A stretch of 38,791 nt of DNA from Magnetococcales bacterium (GCA_015232405.1 JADFZS010000046.1:1-38791), one strand, 5' to 3'; shown: positions 1 to 8,398, numbered from the stretch's first letter. Program-made: numbers and translations. Notes: generated by a model from the sequence alone, not told the origin.

Positions 1-336
1 GACTTCTCCCTACCGGCGTTGACAATTGCTCAACTATATCGCTCCCGCTGGCAAGTAGAGCTATTTTTCAAATGGATCAAGCAGCACCTCCGAATCAAAT
101 CATTTTTCGGGACCTCAGAAAACGCAGTCAAGACACAGATCTGGATAGCGATATCGGTGTACGTCCTGATAGCCATCATCAAAAAGCGGCTCAACGTGGA
201 GGCAAGCCTCTACACTATTCTACAGATTTTGAGCCTGACGGTTTTCGAGAAATCATCACTTTTTCAACTACTTGCAAAACAGGAAATACAAGAACAACCA
301 GAAGAATCTTCTAACCAGTTGAAATTGCAGTTCTAA
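1..336 (+). CDS. IS4 family DDE transposase, C-terminal fragment (5' end outside window)
   Basis: The reading frame is open from base 1 and stops with TAA at 334-336, so this is the C-terminal end of a longer protein. The translated segment YRSRWQVELFFKWIK fits the Y-(2)-R-(3)-E-(6)-K signature of IS4 transposases exactly; its glutamate is the last residue of the DDE catalytic triad. The following hydrophobic segment around IWIAISVYVLIAIIKKRL is also typical of this group. A TTG at 19 could be read as a start, but the similarity runs upstream of it, so it is internal. Whether the full copy is intact cannot be judged because only about the last 110 residues are present. Confidence 0.85.
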   Translation, partial: DFSLPALTIAQLYRSRWQVELFFKWIKQHLRIKSFFGTSENAVKTQIWIAISVYVLIAIIKKRLNVEASLYTILQILSLTVFEKSSLFQLLAKQEIQEQPEESSNQLKLQF

Positions 337-352
337 TTAACCGGACACTAGT
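1..352 (+). mobile_element. IS4-type insertion sequence, right-hand part only
   Basis: The window begins inside a transposase gene of IS4 type and the element appears to end shortly after the stop codon, around the bases ccggacacta (341-350). I infer this end from memory of related elements; the left inverted repeat and any target duplication lie outside the window, so the true boundary is uncertain. Confidence 0.55.
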
Positions 353-432
353 GAATTTATATATATCAAGCATAGCCGACTTATCTTTTTAAAAAATTTT
401 TTCTCATTATTATGCTCTAAAGCAGTAAGCAT

Positions 433-471
433 AAAAAAAACCACCTGAAAAGAAATCAGGTGGTTTTTTTT
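433..471 (-). terminator. Rho-independent terminator of rpmB
   Basis: A perfect 8-bp stem (441-448 with 456-463, seven-base loop) is flanked by an A-run on the left and a T-run on the right. It lies 25-60 bases past the rpmB stop on the minus strand and gives a U-tract in that direction. The symmetric A/T flanks could also stop transcripts coming from the insertion sequence on the plus strand. Confidence 0.85.
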
Positions 472-495
472 AAATGCTTTAATTTAAAGAATAAA

Positions 496-789
496 CTAAG
501 CAGCAGCTTTTTGTTGCTTGCTGATAATAAGTTCTTGAATACGACGTAATGGACGGTCAAGCTCATCTTTAGAGCAGCTCAAAAGGTAGTTATCCAGACC
601 GCCAGCGCGATCAAGTGAACGTAGCATGTTTGCAGGGATGGATACCTTTACATAGGTTCCCAGTGCTAAACTGTATAGATTTTTTGTCTGTACATTAACA
701 AGCCACCTCCGCCGAGATTTACGATGAGAGTGGGATACTTTGTTTCCAAATTGGGGAGCTTTCCCGCCAAGAGTACTTTTATTAGCCAC
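496..789 (-). CDS. rpmB: 50S ribosomal protein bL28
   Basis: This 97-residue protein is the large-subunit ribosomal protein bL28. The N-terminal part has the family signature GNKVSHSHRKSRRRW (residues 16-30), followed by the beta-rich core and the LRSLDRAGGLDNYLL segment (about 57-71). The first residues lack the cysteines seen in zinc-binding versions of L28, so this is a cysteine-free form. The start is GTG at 787-789, preceded on the minus strand by AGGAGAAGG at suitable spacing. The C-terminal alanine/lysine tail extends slightly past the conserved core. It is monocistronic: a strong terminator follows it and the next gene upstream is divergent. rpmG, often its partner, is not next to it. 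Confidence 0.95.
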   Translation of the reverse strand: MANKSTLGGKAPQFGNKVSHSHRKSRRRWLVNVQTKNLYSLALGTYVKVSIPANMLRSLDRAGGLDNYLLSCSKDELDRPLRRIQELIISKQQKAAA

Positions 790-1021
790 AAACCTTCTCC
801 TACTGTATAATCAGTCACAAAACATTGACCAGATACAAACTCGAAAACAGAGCAATTTTAGAAAATTGTCTGGATGAGATGCAAAAAAAGGAGTAAGATA
901 GCAAAGCAATTAGAATTGTGCAACCATAGAGAGTGCTATTATGTGCAATTTTATTTGCTAGCAGCGTGATTTAGCCCTGAAAATGGGTAATATATCTAAC
1001 CAGATAAGTGGATATTAACAT

Positions 1022-1213
1022 ATGGAAATGATTGATCTTAAAAAAAACATGGCCCAACTTCTGGTTGAATTTCCAAGACTTGGCGAGATTCTCTCTGGAC
1101 ATGGGATAGACTGTGGTTCTTGTATCGCAGCCCAGGTTGATACACTCCCAGATGTAGTGCGAATGTATAAATTAGACCTTGATACTATTTTGGCAAAGCT
1201 ACAAAGCAGTTAG
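1022..1213 (+). CDS. DUF1858-type small CxxC protein
   Basis: A 63-residue soluble protein that looks like the DUF1858 domain (also found at the N-terminus of ScdA/RIC-like proteins and as a stand-alone hybrid-cluster-associated disulfide domain). It is a short helical bundle with FPRLGEIL followed by HGIDCGSC, so the CxxC pair is Cys31/Cys34, then VVRMYKLDLDTILAKL. The pair could form a disulfide or bind a metal or cluster; the exact role is not established for the stand-alone form. ATG at 1022 is used here, though no strong ribosome site is seen and ATG at 1028 would also work. It lies 60 bases before the TPR lipoprotein gene on the same strand and could be co-transcribed. Confidence 0.75.
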   Translation: MEMIDLKKNMAQLLVEFPRLGEILSGHGIDCGSCIAAQVDTLPDVVRMYKLDLDTILAKLQSS

Positions 1214-1273
1214 CTTTAAGTTCACTAAACAGTTTTTTTATTGCAAATAAAACAAGGAGTTGGTTAGTTAAAG

Positions 1274-3040
1274 ATGAATTTGGAATTTTCCACATGGATA
1301 AGCAGACTGAAACCCGCCAGATGGTTTCAAGTACTATCTTTCTGCGTGGCTGTTAGCAGCTTAAGCTTCTTTTTACCATCATGCACAGTTAAGCCACCAG
1401 CATCAAAAAATAGTGCAATAGATCAAAAAACAGCAAAACGCCCTCCTTATACAGAGCATGATGGAGATGCCTTTCTCAACTATATCTTGGGGCAGCTCCA
1501 TGTAATGGAGCAGAACTGGGGTGATGCTGAAGTTGCATTTACCAAAGTCGTTAAAGCCGACAAAAAGGCTGTTGATGCCTGGGTATTTGTCTCCCATTTA
1601 GCTGTGCAACGGGGTAATGTTGATCAAGCTGTTGAATATACCAAGGAGGTTATTAATCTTGATCCAAAAAGGCAAAAATCGAGAATTTTATTAGCCAGCC
1701 TTCTTTCTGCACAAAAAAAATACAGTCAGGCAGCTGTTCAGTATGAGATAGTCCTATCTAAAGATCCCGAAGATGTCGAGGTGCGTCTATCAGCTGCTAG
1801 GACCTATGGCTTTTTAAAACAACCATACAAAGCAAAAAAAGTTCTCAGCCCTCTGTTTGAAAACAAAAAACTGGCATGGAAAGCCTATCTTACTTTAGGT
1901 AGGGTTTTTGCTTCAATTCCAGATTTAGACTCTGCTATCAAAGCATTTTACAAATCAAAAGAGTTAGCACCTGATAAAGTCCAGCCAGTTATCGCTCTTG
2001 GTATTCTTTTACAAAAACAGAATAAACCAGAGGAGTCGGCAACTGTCTATCGTGATTATCTTTCAGATCATCCTGAAAACAAGGTCATTCACAGCCGTCT
2101 TGGGCGGTTGTTACTTAACCAGAATGACCGTGGTGGAGCTTTAGAGGAGTTTCGCACAATATCTAATTTGGCTCCTGACAACATTCAAGCCCGTATGACC
2201 ACCAGCTTGATTCTTCTAAGTGAGTATAAATATGCAGAGGCTCTGCAGGAGTTGCGTCTAGCAGAAGCAACAGAACCAAATAACGGCACAATTCAATACT
2301 ACATTGCGCAATCTTTAGAATTTTTGAACAATCCAAAACAGGCCGAAAAAACCTACAATAAAGTTATGCCAGGTACACCGTTTTATCCAGAAGCACAGCT
2401 TAGGTTGGCAAACATAGAGGCGGCTAGTAACCGTATACAAAAAGCGGTAAAACGAATTGAAAAATTAGTTAAGCAGCACCCCAAGAAAATAATATATTTA
2501 AAAGCTCTCTCACTTATTCAGCTACAAGCAGAAGACTATACCGCAACAATTGAAACCACCACCAAAGGTCTGAACATAGACCCAGAGCAAAGTGAGCTGC
2601 GTTTTAACCGGGCCATGGCTTACGACAAACTGAATATGTGGCCCAAAGCTGAAAAAGATCTTCGTGTCTACATAGAGAACAATCCTAAAGATGCCCATGC
2701 ACTTAATTATTTGGGGTACACCTGGGCAGAAAAAAACATCTATTTAAATGAGGCCCACACACTACTAAAAAGGGCAATTAGTCTTGCTCCTGAAGATGGC
2801 TTTGTCACAGATAGTTTAGGCTGGGTGTTGTATCGTCTTAAAAACTATAAAGAGTCATTGCAACGGATGCAAAAGGCTATTCTTCTGGAACCAAAAGATC
2901 CCACCATACATGAGCATTTGGGAGACGTTCTTAAAGCTCTTGGTAAAAAACAGGAGGCTCTCAAGGTCTGGGAGAAAGCTTTAGAGCTTGACCCTAATAA
3001 TCAGAAGTTGATGGATAAAATTAAAAAGAATACCCAGTAA
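1274..3040 (+). CDS. TPR-repeat lipoprotein
   Basis: A 588-residue protein with an N-terminal hydrophobic segment (about residues 18-36) ending in LPSC, which fits a signal-peptidase II lipobox with Cys37 as the lipidated residue. The rest is almost entirely tetratricopeptide repeats, from about residue 65 to 585, recognisable by repeated W/Y...G/A...A pairs and LDP/LEP ends such as EKALELDPNNQKL. Such proteins are periplasmic scaffolds at the outer membrane. The stop overlaps the start of the next gene (TAATG at 3038-3042), which points to translational coupling with the LolB-like lipoprotein. AAGGAG lies about 14 bases before ATG 1274, longer than usual, but no better in-frame start is seen. 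Confidence 0.85.
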   Translation: MNLEFSTWISRLKPARWFQVLSFCVAVSSLSFFLPSCTVKPPASKNSAIDQKTAKRPPYTEHDGDAFLNYILGQLHVMEQNWGDAEVAFTKVVKADKKAVDAWVFVSHLAVQRGNVDQAVEYTKEVINLDPKRQKSRILLASLLSAQKKYSQAAVQYEIVLSKDPEDVEVRLSAARTYGFLKQPYKAKKVLSPLFENKKLAWKAYLTLGRVFASIPDLDSAIKAFYKSKELAPDKVQPVIALGILLQKQNKPEESATVYRDYLSDHPENKVIHSRLGRLLLNQNDRGGALEEFRTISNLAPDNIQARMTTSLILLSEYKYAEALQELRLAEATEPNNGTIQYYIAQSLEFLNNPKQAEKTYNKVMPGTPFYPEAQLRLANIEAASNRIQKAVKRIEKLVKQHPKKIIYLKALSLIQLQAEDYTATIETTTKGLNIDPEQSELRFNRAMAYDKLNMWPKAEKDLRVYIENNPKDAHALNYLGYTWAEKNIYLNEAHTLLKRAISLAPEDGFVTDSLGWVLYRLKNYKESLQRMQKAILLEPKDPTIHEHLGDVLKALGKKQEALKVWEKALELDPNNQKLMDKIKKNTQ

Positions 3041-3822
3041 TGTTCCGTTTAGGCTCTATTTTTTTGCTTCTGCTGTTTGTTGCTGGCTGCACCTCGTACC
3101 CATGGGAAGATACTGGATTCACAACAGACAGGCCCAATAAAGAGCTTTTAGAAATCAGGCAAAAATTTCAAAACGATCAAGAACTAAGGAAGAGCCTTCC
3201 TCAAAACTGGCAGATTAGCGGTATTTTGGATGTTGAACATCCCACTCAGGGTCGCAGAAACCGAGTTATCATAACCGCTCGTAAACCGGATCAGTTGCGT
3301 TTACGAATATATGGTCCCTTCAAGCAGGTTGCTTTTGATCTGTTGGTGGATGATGAGTGGTTACAACTTACCAAACCACGCAATCGTCAGGTTGTTAGGG
3401 TTCCTGCAACCCTTGCAGGTATGATATATTTAACAGGTTTTCATTTAGACCCAACTGATCTGGGACAATTTTTCAAAGGCACAACAACACATATTGCAAC
3501 CCAAATAAAAGATACATATCAAGGTGTTGAAGCAACTACAAAATCTGGGGAGAGGTTGATCCTAGATTCCCAAAATGGTTATATTAAAATTAGAAAACCA
3601 TCCATAAGTTCTAAAAACCAATATAGTGTTCAATATTTTTGGTCTAAAGAGCAACTTTCAGCACCCTACTCCACCTTACCAAAAAAGCTTGTTATTACCA
3701 TTCCAGATGAGGATACGGTCTTAACATTTGATCTACGAAGATGGAAGTTCAATAAAACTGAACCACAAAGCAAAATGATAGCTGTTCCTGCTGGTTTTTC
3801 AGTTATAGAACCACTTCAATAA
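3040..3822 (+). CDS. LolB-like / DUF4292-type outer-membrane lipoprotein
   Basis: A 260-residue protein with a clear lipoprotein signal: hydrophobic residues 5-13 and the lipobox VAGC, lipidated Cys17. The mature part starts with a charged helix, then a beta-rich region with WQISGILDV (about 57-65), KPDQLRLRIYGPF and DLLVDDEWLQL. This pattern matches the LolB/LppX-like open-barrel fold that holds lipid chains. LolB itself inserts lipoproteins into the outer membrane; a LolB-like role is likely but true LolB function is inference, since the genetic neighbour is not ispE as in many Proteobacteria. Its ATG overlaps the stop of the TPR lipoprotein gene, so the two products are probably made together and may work together at the outer membrane. 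Confidence 0.72.
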   Translation: MFRLGSIFLLLLFVAGCTSYPWEDTGFTTDRPNKELLEIRQKFQNDQELRKSLPQNWQISGILDVEHPTQGRRNRVIITARKPDQLRLRIYGPFKQVAFDLLVDDEWLQLTKPRNRQVVRVPATLAGMIYLTGFHLDPTDLGQFFKGTTTHIATQIKDTYQGVEATTKSGERLILDSQNGYIKIRKPSISSKNQYSVQYFWSKEQLSAPYSTLPKKLVITIPDEDTVLTFDLRRWKFNKTEPQSKMIAVPAGFSVIEPLQ

Positions 3823-3890
3823 TCTTATTAATCAATAATATAGTAAATTTTAGTTTGCCAGATAACCCCATTTTTCAGGTTTAACAGTTT

Positions 3891-5093
3891 ATGAATTCAT
3901 CACAATTAGTTGCTGCCAAGTGGGATGTGGTTATTATTGGTGCTGGAGCAGCTGGTATGATGGCAGCCATTGAGGCTGGTAAGAGACAAAAACGGGTCTT
4001 GCTGTTGGATCATGTTGCTAATGGTGGAGCAAAAATTGCGGTTTCAGGTGGTGGGCGTTGCAATTTCACCAATAGTAATGCCTCTTTTGAACACTATATA
4101 TCAAACAATCCAAAATTTTGTATATCTGCTTTAAAGAGCTATACCCCTTGGGATTTTATCGCTTTTTTGGATAGCCACTCAATTGAATACCATGAAAAAC
4201 AGCCAGGTCAGTTTTTTTGTAATGGTTCAGCAAAGCAAATAGTCAGATTGCTACAGAAAAGTTGTGAAGAATCAGGTGTCTGTTTTTCCTATAATAGCCA
4301 TATAAAACATGTAGATAAAACAGATAATGGCTTTATTGTAAAGAGCAGCCAGACAGAGCTGTCAACTACATCTTTGATAGTTGCTACAGGAGGGCTTTCT
4401 TATCCAAAATTGGGTGCAACAGGGCTTGGTCATAACATTGCCAAACAGTTTGGCTTAAATATTTTCCCCTCTTCTCCTGCTCTTGTACCATTACTCTTGG
4501 ATAAAAAAAGCCTTGCCGATTTAAAGCCCCTTGCAGGTATAGCCCTTAATGTCACAGTAAGTTATGATAAAATCAGTTTTTCTGACGGTTTACTGTTTAC
4601 TCACAAAGGTTTAAGTGGGCCAGCAATATTGCAGATATCTTCATATTGGCAGATGGGTAAAACATTGCAAATAGATCTTTTGCCAAATCTTGACCTTTTT
4701 GAAATTTTGCAACAACACAAAATTTCCAATGCCAAAATGTCAATACAGGCAATTTTGACCACCCTACTACCCAAAAGATTGGCACACATGATATCTCAAA
4801 AATTGGGATTTGCCACAAAAGCAATTGCCCAGTGCTCCAACAAAGAGATGGATAAATGTGCTAATATTGTCAACCAGTGGCAGGTAACACCAATTGGTAC
4901 TGAGGGCTATGGTGTGGCAGAGGTAAGTAGAGGGGGTGTTGATTGCAATGAGTTGTCTTCTAAAACATTGGAATGTAAAAAGATTTCTGGTCTGTATTTT
5001 GTTGGTGAGGTTGTTGACATAACTGGTCAACTAGGTGGTTTCAACCTACAATGGGCTTGGTCTTCTGGCTGGGTTGCAGGACAGAATGCCTGA
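3891..5093 (+). CDS. NAD(P)/FAD-dependent oxidoreductase, HI0933/BaiN family
   Basis: A 400-residue soluble flavoprotein. The N-terminus carries the Rossmann motif VVIIGAGAAGMMAA (glycines 17, 19 and 22) with Asp40 at the end of the second strand, followed by the family hallmark SGGGRCNFTN (52-61). Near the C-terminus GLYFVGEVVDITGQLGGFN is the second FAD-binding signature. Length and motif order fit the HI0933-like family, which includes the bile-acid reductase BaiN; the natural substrate of most members, and of this one, is unknown. ATG 3891 follows the LolB-like gene by 68 bases with no obvious terminator between, so it may be the last gene of that operon. The gene looks intact. Confidence 0.88.
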   Translation: MNSSQLVAAKWDVVIIGAGAAGMMAAIEAGKRQKRVLLLDHVANGGAKIAVSGGGRCNFTNSNASFEHYISNNPKFCISALKSYTPWDFIAFLDSHSIEYHEKQPGQFFCNGSAKQIVRLLQKSCEESGVCFSYNSHIKHVDKTDNGFIVKSSQTELSTTSLIVATGGLSYPKLGATGLGHNIAKQFGLNIFPSSPALVPLLLDKKSLADLKPLAGIALNVTVSYDKISFSDGLLFTHKGLSGPAILQISSYWQMGKTLQIDLLPNLDLFEILQQHKISNAKMSIQAILTTLLPKRLAHMISQKLGFATKAIAQCSNKEMDKCANIVNQWQVTPIGTEGYGVAEVSRGGVDCNELSSKTLECKKISGLYFVGEVVDITGQLGGFNLQWAWSSGWVAGQNA

Positions 5094-5675
5094 AAATTTC
5101 ATTAAATACATTAGCAAAAAGTTCTATCTTACATCAAAAAATAATCTTCTATTAAATCAAAGTTCTTTGAGTTTTCTTTCCCGGCACAAAAAATGCACAC
5201 TTATCTTTGTAACAGTAAGAGCCGATAGAATAGGTAAGAGATAGATGCTAAATAAGTGTTGTTTCATTTAACATTGGTCCCAGGGCTGCCAAGTTTGGTC
5301 ACCAAACTCGGGGTTGAGTTCCGAAAGAGATGTAACAATAATAGATAGCCAGTCTTCTTAACTATTTGTCGCTGTTTAACATATAATTCTGTTGGTCTAA
5401 ATTGTTGTGACCGATAGCTGTACCTAGCTAATGGGTGTCAGTGGTGGCAACTTATGATTCATGATGATCAAAATCTAGATTATCCTTCTGGCTAGGTATA
5501 ATCCTATATACAGCCCTGCAAGCTACGCATTATTTTGGCGTTGCATTGTCAATCACCCCTGCGTATTAAATTTCATCACTGCTGAAATTTCTCTGGCTCC
5601 AATTATATTTTAGCTAAAATACCCTGCTTTTAGTTTGGTTTAACACATGTTGGCTATTTAATGATTGAGTGCTAA
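5094..5675. other. 582-base non-coding region with potential RNA helices
   Basis: No convincing coding frame is present. Unlike the other long intergenic stretches of the window it is not uniformly AT-rich, and from about 5275 to 5595 it holds a series of complementary segments (separate entry). The bases just before the terminase start (5640-5675) are AT-rich and could hold its promoter, but I see no clear -35/-10 pair. No terminator with a U-tract is visible after the flavoprotein gene. Confidence 0.6.
5275..5595 (+). ncRNA. Candidate structured RNA or leader upstream of the terminase-like gene
   Basis: Complementary segments read directly: 5281-5288 with 5511-5518 (CAGGGCTG/CAGCCCTG); a tight hairpin 5292-5298/5302-5308 with a three-base loop; 5341-5348 with 5362-5369 (including G-U pairs); 5421-5428 with 5491-5498 (TACCTAGC/GCTAGGTA); 5524-5529 with 5560-5565; and hairpin 5568-5575/5583-5590. 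The first pair would enclose the next three. The two local hairpins are unlikely by chance; single long-range 8-bp matches are not significant in 320 bases. I do not recognise a known family: no 6S, SRP, RNase P or tmRNA core motifs were found. Strand is assumed from the downstream gene. Confidence 0.3.
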
Positions 5676-7364
5676 ATGAAATATGCAAAGATTACCAACA
5701 CACAGTTTAAAAAGAAATTAAACAATCTGTCTGAAAGGTTAAAGGAGTCAATAGAAAAGGAGGTTACAGGTCTGGATTGTAACCCTGAGGTAATTAAAAA
5801 GAGGGTTGCCAAAGGTCGTTCAAATTTTCGTTTTTTTGCAAAAACCTATTTTCCCCACTATATATCCCAACATGACAGCACCTTGCACACCTACCTCTAC
5901 CAACGACTTGATGAACTTGTTAAAACAGAAAATAAAGGGACTAAATTAGCCATAGCTGCACCCCGCAGTGAGGCAAAATCAACTTTGGTTACGCAAATTT
6001 TTACACTTTGGTGTCTTGTAACAGGGAAAAGATTTTTTATCACCATTATCATGGACGCTCTCCACCAAGCAACAACTATGTTGGAATCCATAAAAGCTGA
6101 ACTAGAGGCCAACCCCCGATTAAAACATGACTATCCTGAGAGTTTTGGTAAAGGTAACACCTGGAATGATGGCCTTGCCATAACAAAAAATGGTGCTAGG
6201 ATTCAGGCATTTGGATCTGGTAAACGAATGCGTGGTTTGCGTCATGGGGCAAAGCGTCCCGATCTGGTAATCTGTGATGATCTGGAAAATGATGAAAATG
6301 TCCGTAGCCGTATACAGCGTGATAAACTGGATGAGTGGCTTCGTAGTGTGGTTCTAAAGTTGGGCCCACCTGACGACTCCATGGATGTATTATGTGTCGG
6401 AACCATTTTACACCATGACTCCCTACTATCCAGGCTTTTCAATAACCCATTATGGGAGTCAAAAAGGTTTTGTGCGATAATACGTTGGCCTGACAATATG
6501 CAACTGTGGGATCGTTGGCAGGATATCTTGACAAATGATGGAGAGAGTCAAGCAGATAAATTTTATTTGCAACATAAAAAAGCCATGGATGCAGGATCAA
6601 TTATCTCATGGCCAAAAGTTCGCTCTTTGGAAAGATTGATGAAGATACGTAGTCGTGATGGGGCCGATACCTTTGATGCTGAACTACAAAACCAACCTCA
6701 ACACCATAATGCACCATTTCAAAATTTTTCATATTGGAAAGAAGAAAACCCTGAGTGGCTCTATTTTGGTGCTGTTGATCCATCCATGGGAAAATCTGGT
6801 AACAGAGGAGATCCTTCGGCAATAGTTGTAGCTGGTTATGATCGTCAAACAGGAGTATTAAATGTTGTGGAGGCAGATATTCGCCGTCGTCATCCCGATC
6901 AGATTATTGCTGACGTAATTGCCTGTCAAGAACGTTATGATTGTCGTTTGTGGGTAGTTGAAAGTGTGCAGTTTCAGGAATTTTTCAAGGATGAGCTGGT
7001 CCGTCGCTCAGCCAGGGCAAATGTTCCAATACCAGCCAAGGGTATCAAGCCCCTACGAGATAAAGAGCTTAGAATAAGTGGTCTACAACCCCATATAAAT
7101 AATGGCCTAATAAGGTTTCACCCCTCATGTAAAACCCTTATAGAACAACTACGCCATTGGGGTGAGGGGGAATCCCATGACGATGGGCCTGATGCTTTGG
7201 AGATGGTCTATAAAGCAGCAGTAGAGGGGTCAGGTAAAGTGGGTGAACATAGATCTTCAGGAAATAGATTGTCAGCTAAAGATTATGAAAGATCCAAAGA
7301 TAATGGCTTTAACGATGGAGGTTTTGCAGTTATTGACAGTACAATGCAGTGGAGGGGGTATTAA
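5676..7364 (+). CDS. Phage-type terminase large subunit (TerL-like ATPase/nuclease), solitary
   Basis: A 562-residue protein with both halves of a DNA-packaging terminase. The ATPase half has a deviant Walker A, APRSEAKST (95-103, Lys101), and Walker B LVICDDLEND (198-207, Asp201/202). The nuclease half has the acidic residues of the RNase-H-like fold: AVDPS (Asp368), WVVES (Glu429) and HDDGPDALEM (Asp502, 503 and 506). All key residues are present, so it is not an obvious pseudogene. In phages it cuts and pumps DNA into the prohead, but no portal, capsid, protease or small-terminase gene lies nearby; the neighbours are a flavoprotein and a metallopeptidase. It could be a prophage remnant, part of a scattered gene transfer agent, or a domesticated gene. 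Its stop lies two bases from the convergent metallopeptidase gene. Confidence 0.85.
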   Translation: MKYAKITNTQFKKKLNNLSERLKESIEKEVTGLDCNPEVIKKRVAKGRSNFRFFAKTYFPHYISQHDSTLHTYLYQRLDELVKTENKGTKLAIAAPRSEAKSTLVTQIFTLWCLVTGKRFFITIIMDALHQATTMLESIKAELEANPRLKHDYPESFGKGNTWNDGLAITKNGARIQAFGSGKRMRGLRHGAKRPDLVICDDLENDENVRSRIQRDKLDEWLRSVVLKLGPPDDSMDVLCVGTILHHDSLLSRLFNNPLWESKRFCAIIRWPDNMQLWDRWQDILTNDGESQADKFYLQHKKAMDAGSIISWPKVRSLERLMKIRSRDGADTFDAELQNQPQHHNAPFQNFSYWKEENPEWLYFGAVDPSMGKSGNRGDPSAIVVAGYDRQTGVLNVVEADIRRRHPDQIIADVIACQERYDCRLWVVESVQFQEFFKDELVRRSARANVPIPAKGIKPLRDKELRISGLQPHINNGLIRFHPSCKTLIEQLRHWGEGESHDDGPDALEMVYKAAVEGSGKVGEHRSSGNRLSAKDYERSKDNGFNDGGFAVIDSTMQWRGY

Positions 7365-7366
7365 TA

Positions 7367-8062
7367 TCACCATGGTGACTGAACATCTTTTAGTTTGGAC
7401 CTAAGTTGCCGATGATTTGGGGAAAACTGTTTAACCCTTTGCCAAAATTCAGGGGAGTGATCCATATAATCAAGATGGCAAAGTTCATGGATAACAACAT
7501 AATCTGCAACATTGTAGGGCATCCACATCAACCGCCAGTTAAGGTTTATATTGCATTTAGCAGAACAACTACCCCATATGGTTTTCTGGTTGCGGATGGA
7601 GAGGCGATTATATTTGACACCCATTATTTTTGAGAAATGGTTTAGTCTGGCAAGAAAATGTTTGCGAGCCTGTCGGGAATACCACAACTCAAGACGTTGG
7701 ATTAATAAATCTGTATCCTCCGACCATATTTGAGGTATATAAAGGTCATTATCAACCTTCTCTATACCACGCCCTCTACTAGAAGAAAAATTAAGTGTAA
7801 GTCGTTCATCTAAAAATGGTATTACAACACCTTGGGTCAATGCAGGACGGGCGTTGATCTGTCTTTCAACGACATTAAGGCGTCTTATAACCCATTCTCG
7901 GCACTGTTTAAGGAATTTATCTACTTGTTTAAGGGTAACCCGAACAGGAACCCTGACCTCTACCTCACCCTTGGGGGTGACCAGTACAGTCATCTTTTTT
8001 CTTGAACGCACCCTAATCAAGGTGTACGGAACCTCACGACCATCAAATGCGACCAAATTCAT
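7367..8062 (-). CDS. YgjP-like (DUF45/M48-type) zinc metallopeptidase
   Basis: A 231-residue protein of the YgjP/WLM-like family. It carries the zinc-binding HExxH-type motif as HELCH (in VIHELCHLDYMDHSPEFW), with the downstream histidine and glutamate region HSPEFW, and the upstream family block RNQKTIWGSCS. The N-terminal 100 residues form the beta-rich region with RSRKKMTVLV typical of the family. Biological substrate is unknown for these enzymes; they are thought to be cytoplasmic. The start lies 18 bases after the stop of the two-CW gene on the minus strand, so the two are probably one transcript. It ends tail-to-tail with the terminase gene. The gene looks complete. Confidence 0.88.
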   Translation of the reverse strand: MNLVAFDGREVPYTLIRVRSRKKMTVLVTPKGEVEVRVPVRVTLKQVDKFLKQCREWVIRRLNVVERQINARPALTQGVVIPFLDERLTLNFSSSRGRGIEKVDNDLYIPQIWSEDTDLLIQRLELWYSRQARKHFLARLNHFSKIMGVKYNRLSIRNQKTIWGSCSAKCNINLNWRLMWMPYNVADYVVIHELCHLDYMDHSPEFWQRVKQFSPNHRQLRSKLKDVQSPW

Positions 8063-8080
8063 AAGTTATCCGAACAGTTA

Positions 8081-8398
8081 TCAGTATACCAAGCGGTTCT
8101 CTGAGTTAACTACATAGCGTAAAAAATTTTGCTCAGTAAAAGTCTTGCCATATTTTTTACTCAGTTTACTGTAAAAAGAGCACGAATTACATCTCTTTTG
8201 TTTATCTTCTGGGGTCTGTGCACCCTCGCCACAACAAACAGTGCCTTTGATAAAATAACATGCACGGCCACCATTCTCACCTCCTAAAAATCCATCGGCA
8301 TGTTCGTGAATTGCTGCGGGACACACCAAGCCATCTCTATTTTTATTTTGTTTAGGTCCATATCCACAACCTTGAAATTCCCAGCAATTTTTTTTCAC
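8081..8398 (-). CDS. Two-CW domain cysteine-rich protein
   Basis: A 105-residue protein starting MKKNCWEFQGCG, the hallmark of the two-CW domain. Cysteines at 5, 11, 26, 47, 55, 56, 70 and 73, with the last pair as CNSC, suggest zinc or iron-sulfur coordination. The family occurs in anaerobic and microaerophilic bacteria, often as a sensor module fused to signalling proteins; here it stands alone. Function is not known. It is the first gene of a probable two-gene transcript with the YgjP-like peptidase. The start codon is ATG at 8396-8398, with the minus-strand upstream sequence holding TTTAGGAGAAAT, a good ribosome-binding site. Confidence 0.8.
   Translation of the reverse strand: MKKNCWEFQGCGYGPKQNKNRDGLVCPAAIHEHADGFLGGENGGRACYFIKGTVCCGEGAQTPEDKQKRCNSCSFYSKLSKKYGKTFTEQNFLRYVVNSENRLVY

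Noticed and set aside
5275..5595. Known RNA families (6S, tmRNA, RNase P, SRP RNA) for the structured region
   Set aside because: Their conserved cores (for example a tRNA-like TTCGA arm, the RNase P GAGGAAAGTCC block or the SRP tetraloop region) are not found on either strand.
7367..7378. Perfect 12-bp palindrome TCACCATGGTGA between the convergent genes
   Set aside because: It overlaps the last codons and stop of the metallopeptidase gene and has no loop or T-run; most likely chance.
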